DNA from: Anaerolineae bacterium
Lineage (GTDB): Bacteria > Chloroflexota > Anaerolineae > Aggregatilineales > Aggregatilineaceae
Length of the DNA: 5,891 nt
Reading direction: 5' to 3'
NCBI GenBank assembly: GCA_020848665.1
Contig: JADLHR010000284.1
Location: 1 to 5,891 of the forward strand
In this document: piece after piece, positions 5,369-5,891 of the stretch
How the letters are laid out: each line of letters begins with the position of its first letter
Position numbering within the stretch: the stretch's first letter is position 1
Made by a program: the position numbers and the translations under genes
Notes under the pieces: generated by a model
Told to the model about the DNA's origin: nothing
Seen by the model: only the letters and a program-made list of their open reading frames with translations
The model's database searches: none

Positions 5369-5891
5369 GGGTGCGGGACTCCCGGCTGGTGCAGGTAAAT
5401 CGGCGTAACCAGGGCCGGATCACCGGTCGCTCCGGCGATCACGCGCACCCAGGCTAGCTCGGCCAGCATCCCGGCGCGGCGCAGCGCGTAAGCGCCCGGC
5501 ACGGCGCGCACCGGGCGGCCGGTCGCGTCGAGCAGCGCGCGCCCGGCGTCGTCGATCTCGCCCGCGATCAGCGTCTCGTCGCGCACCCCGCCGAGCACCT
5601 GCGCCCAGGTCGTGATCTCCGCCGGGCTGTCACTGGTCCATCCCTTACCTGTCCAGACGAATGACTGCGCGCAGAGGCGCCCGCGCCCCACCTGAAGCAC
5701 GGCGATGAGACGGTGGCCCAGCGGCGGCACACCCGCCGCGACGATCTCCAGCGTGGGAACGGCCACCAGCGGCAGGCCCCGCGCCTGGGCCAGACCCTTC
5801 GCCACGCTCAGCCCGATCCGCAGGCCGGTGAACGACCCCGGCCCCTGTGCGATCGCGATCGCGCTCAGGTCGCCGAGCGTCTTTTCGGCGC
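5365..5891 (-). CDS. tsaB: TsaB (YeaZ), tRNA N6-threonylcarbamoyladenosine biosynthesis protein, N-terminus cut by window edge
   Basis: The last 174 codons are visible; the reading frame stays open to base 5891, so an apparent GTG start at 5805 is internal. TsaB is the non-catalytic ASKHA-fold partner of TsaD in the complex that makes t6A37 in ANN-decoding tRNAs. The diagnostic motif AQGPGSFTGLRIGLSVAKGLA lies at visible residues 14-34, with VPTLEIVAAG (44-53) after it. The missing part should be about 45-55 residues holding the first strand (the family is about 220-230 long). The usual DARRGEVY strand is QVGRGRLCAQ here (66-75), a form I associate with Chloroflexota. The tail PIYLHQP (165-171) corresponds to the common PxYLRxP ending. 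Its stop overlaps the rimI start by 4 nt; tsaB-rimI adjacency is widespread in bacteria. Confidence 0.93.
   Translation of the reverse strand, partial: AEKTLGDLSAIAIAQGPGSFTGLRIGLSVAKGLAQARGLPLVAVPTLEIVAAGVPPLGHRLIAVLQVGRGRLCAQSFVWTGKGWTSDSPAEITTWAQVLGGVRDETLIAGEIDDAGRALLDATGRPVRAVPGAYALRRAGMLAELAWVRVIAGATGDPALVTPIYLHQPGVPHP

Noticed and set aside
5365..5805. GTG at 5805 as the start of tsaB
   Set aside because: The frame continues upstream and encodes the family hallmark GPGSFTGLRIGLS, so the GTG is an internal valine.

Overview
All seven supported genes lie on the minus strand, so transcription runs from high to low coordinates. The DNA is GC-rich. Gene content, the long RimI form carrying an insertion and a C-terminal extension, the AGRGR-like TsaB core, and a CCTCACCCC...GGGGTGAGG palindromic repeat together suggest a Chloroflexota genome, perhaps Anaerolineae-like. 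This placement is inference from recalled family features; no marker gene was searched.

Region 1 (about 5891 to 4083) is a compact housekeeping block. It holds the C-terminal three quarters of tsaB (t6A tRNA modification), rimI (GNAT N-acetyltransferase, start overlapping the tsaB stop as ATGA), and a family 4 [4Fe-4S] uracil-DNA glycosylase 23 nt further on with a strong Shine-Dalgarno. The glycosylase ends in a proline-rich linker and QLSLF, a textbook bacterial beta-clamp-binding pentapeptide. This is the most interesting feature of the window.

Region 2 (about 4082 to 3891, 192 nt) is the largest non-coding gap. It has a weak hairpin after the glycosylase, one plausible sigma70-like promoter with a good -10 and a poor -35, and a short perfect palindrome just upstream of the next start.

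Region 3 (3890 to 1) looks like the beginning of a surface-glycan locus. It contains a polyprenyl-phosphate sugar-1-phosphate transferase (WecA/TagO/MraY superfamily) that would start a lipid-linked glycan, an NAD-dependent nucleotide-sugar epimerase, a GT4 glycosyltransferase, and the glutaminase domain of an asparagine synthase-like amidotransferase that runs off the left edge. The last two are coupled through a TGATG overlap. A 147-nt spacer between the epimerase and glycosyltransferase carries a nested palindromic dispersed-repeat-like element and a second stem that includes the epimerase stop codon.

The genes are recognisable members of known families. I see no CRISPR array, RNA gene, transposase or clearly novel system. 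The points worth a second look are the clamp-binding tail, the repeat inside the operon, and the variant motifs of the sugar-phosphate transferase.
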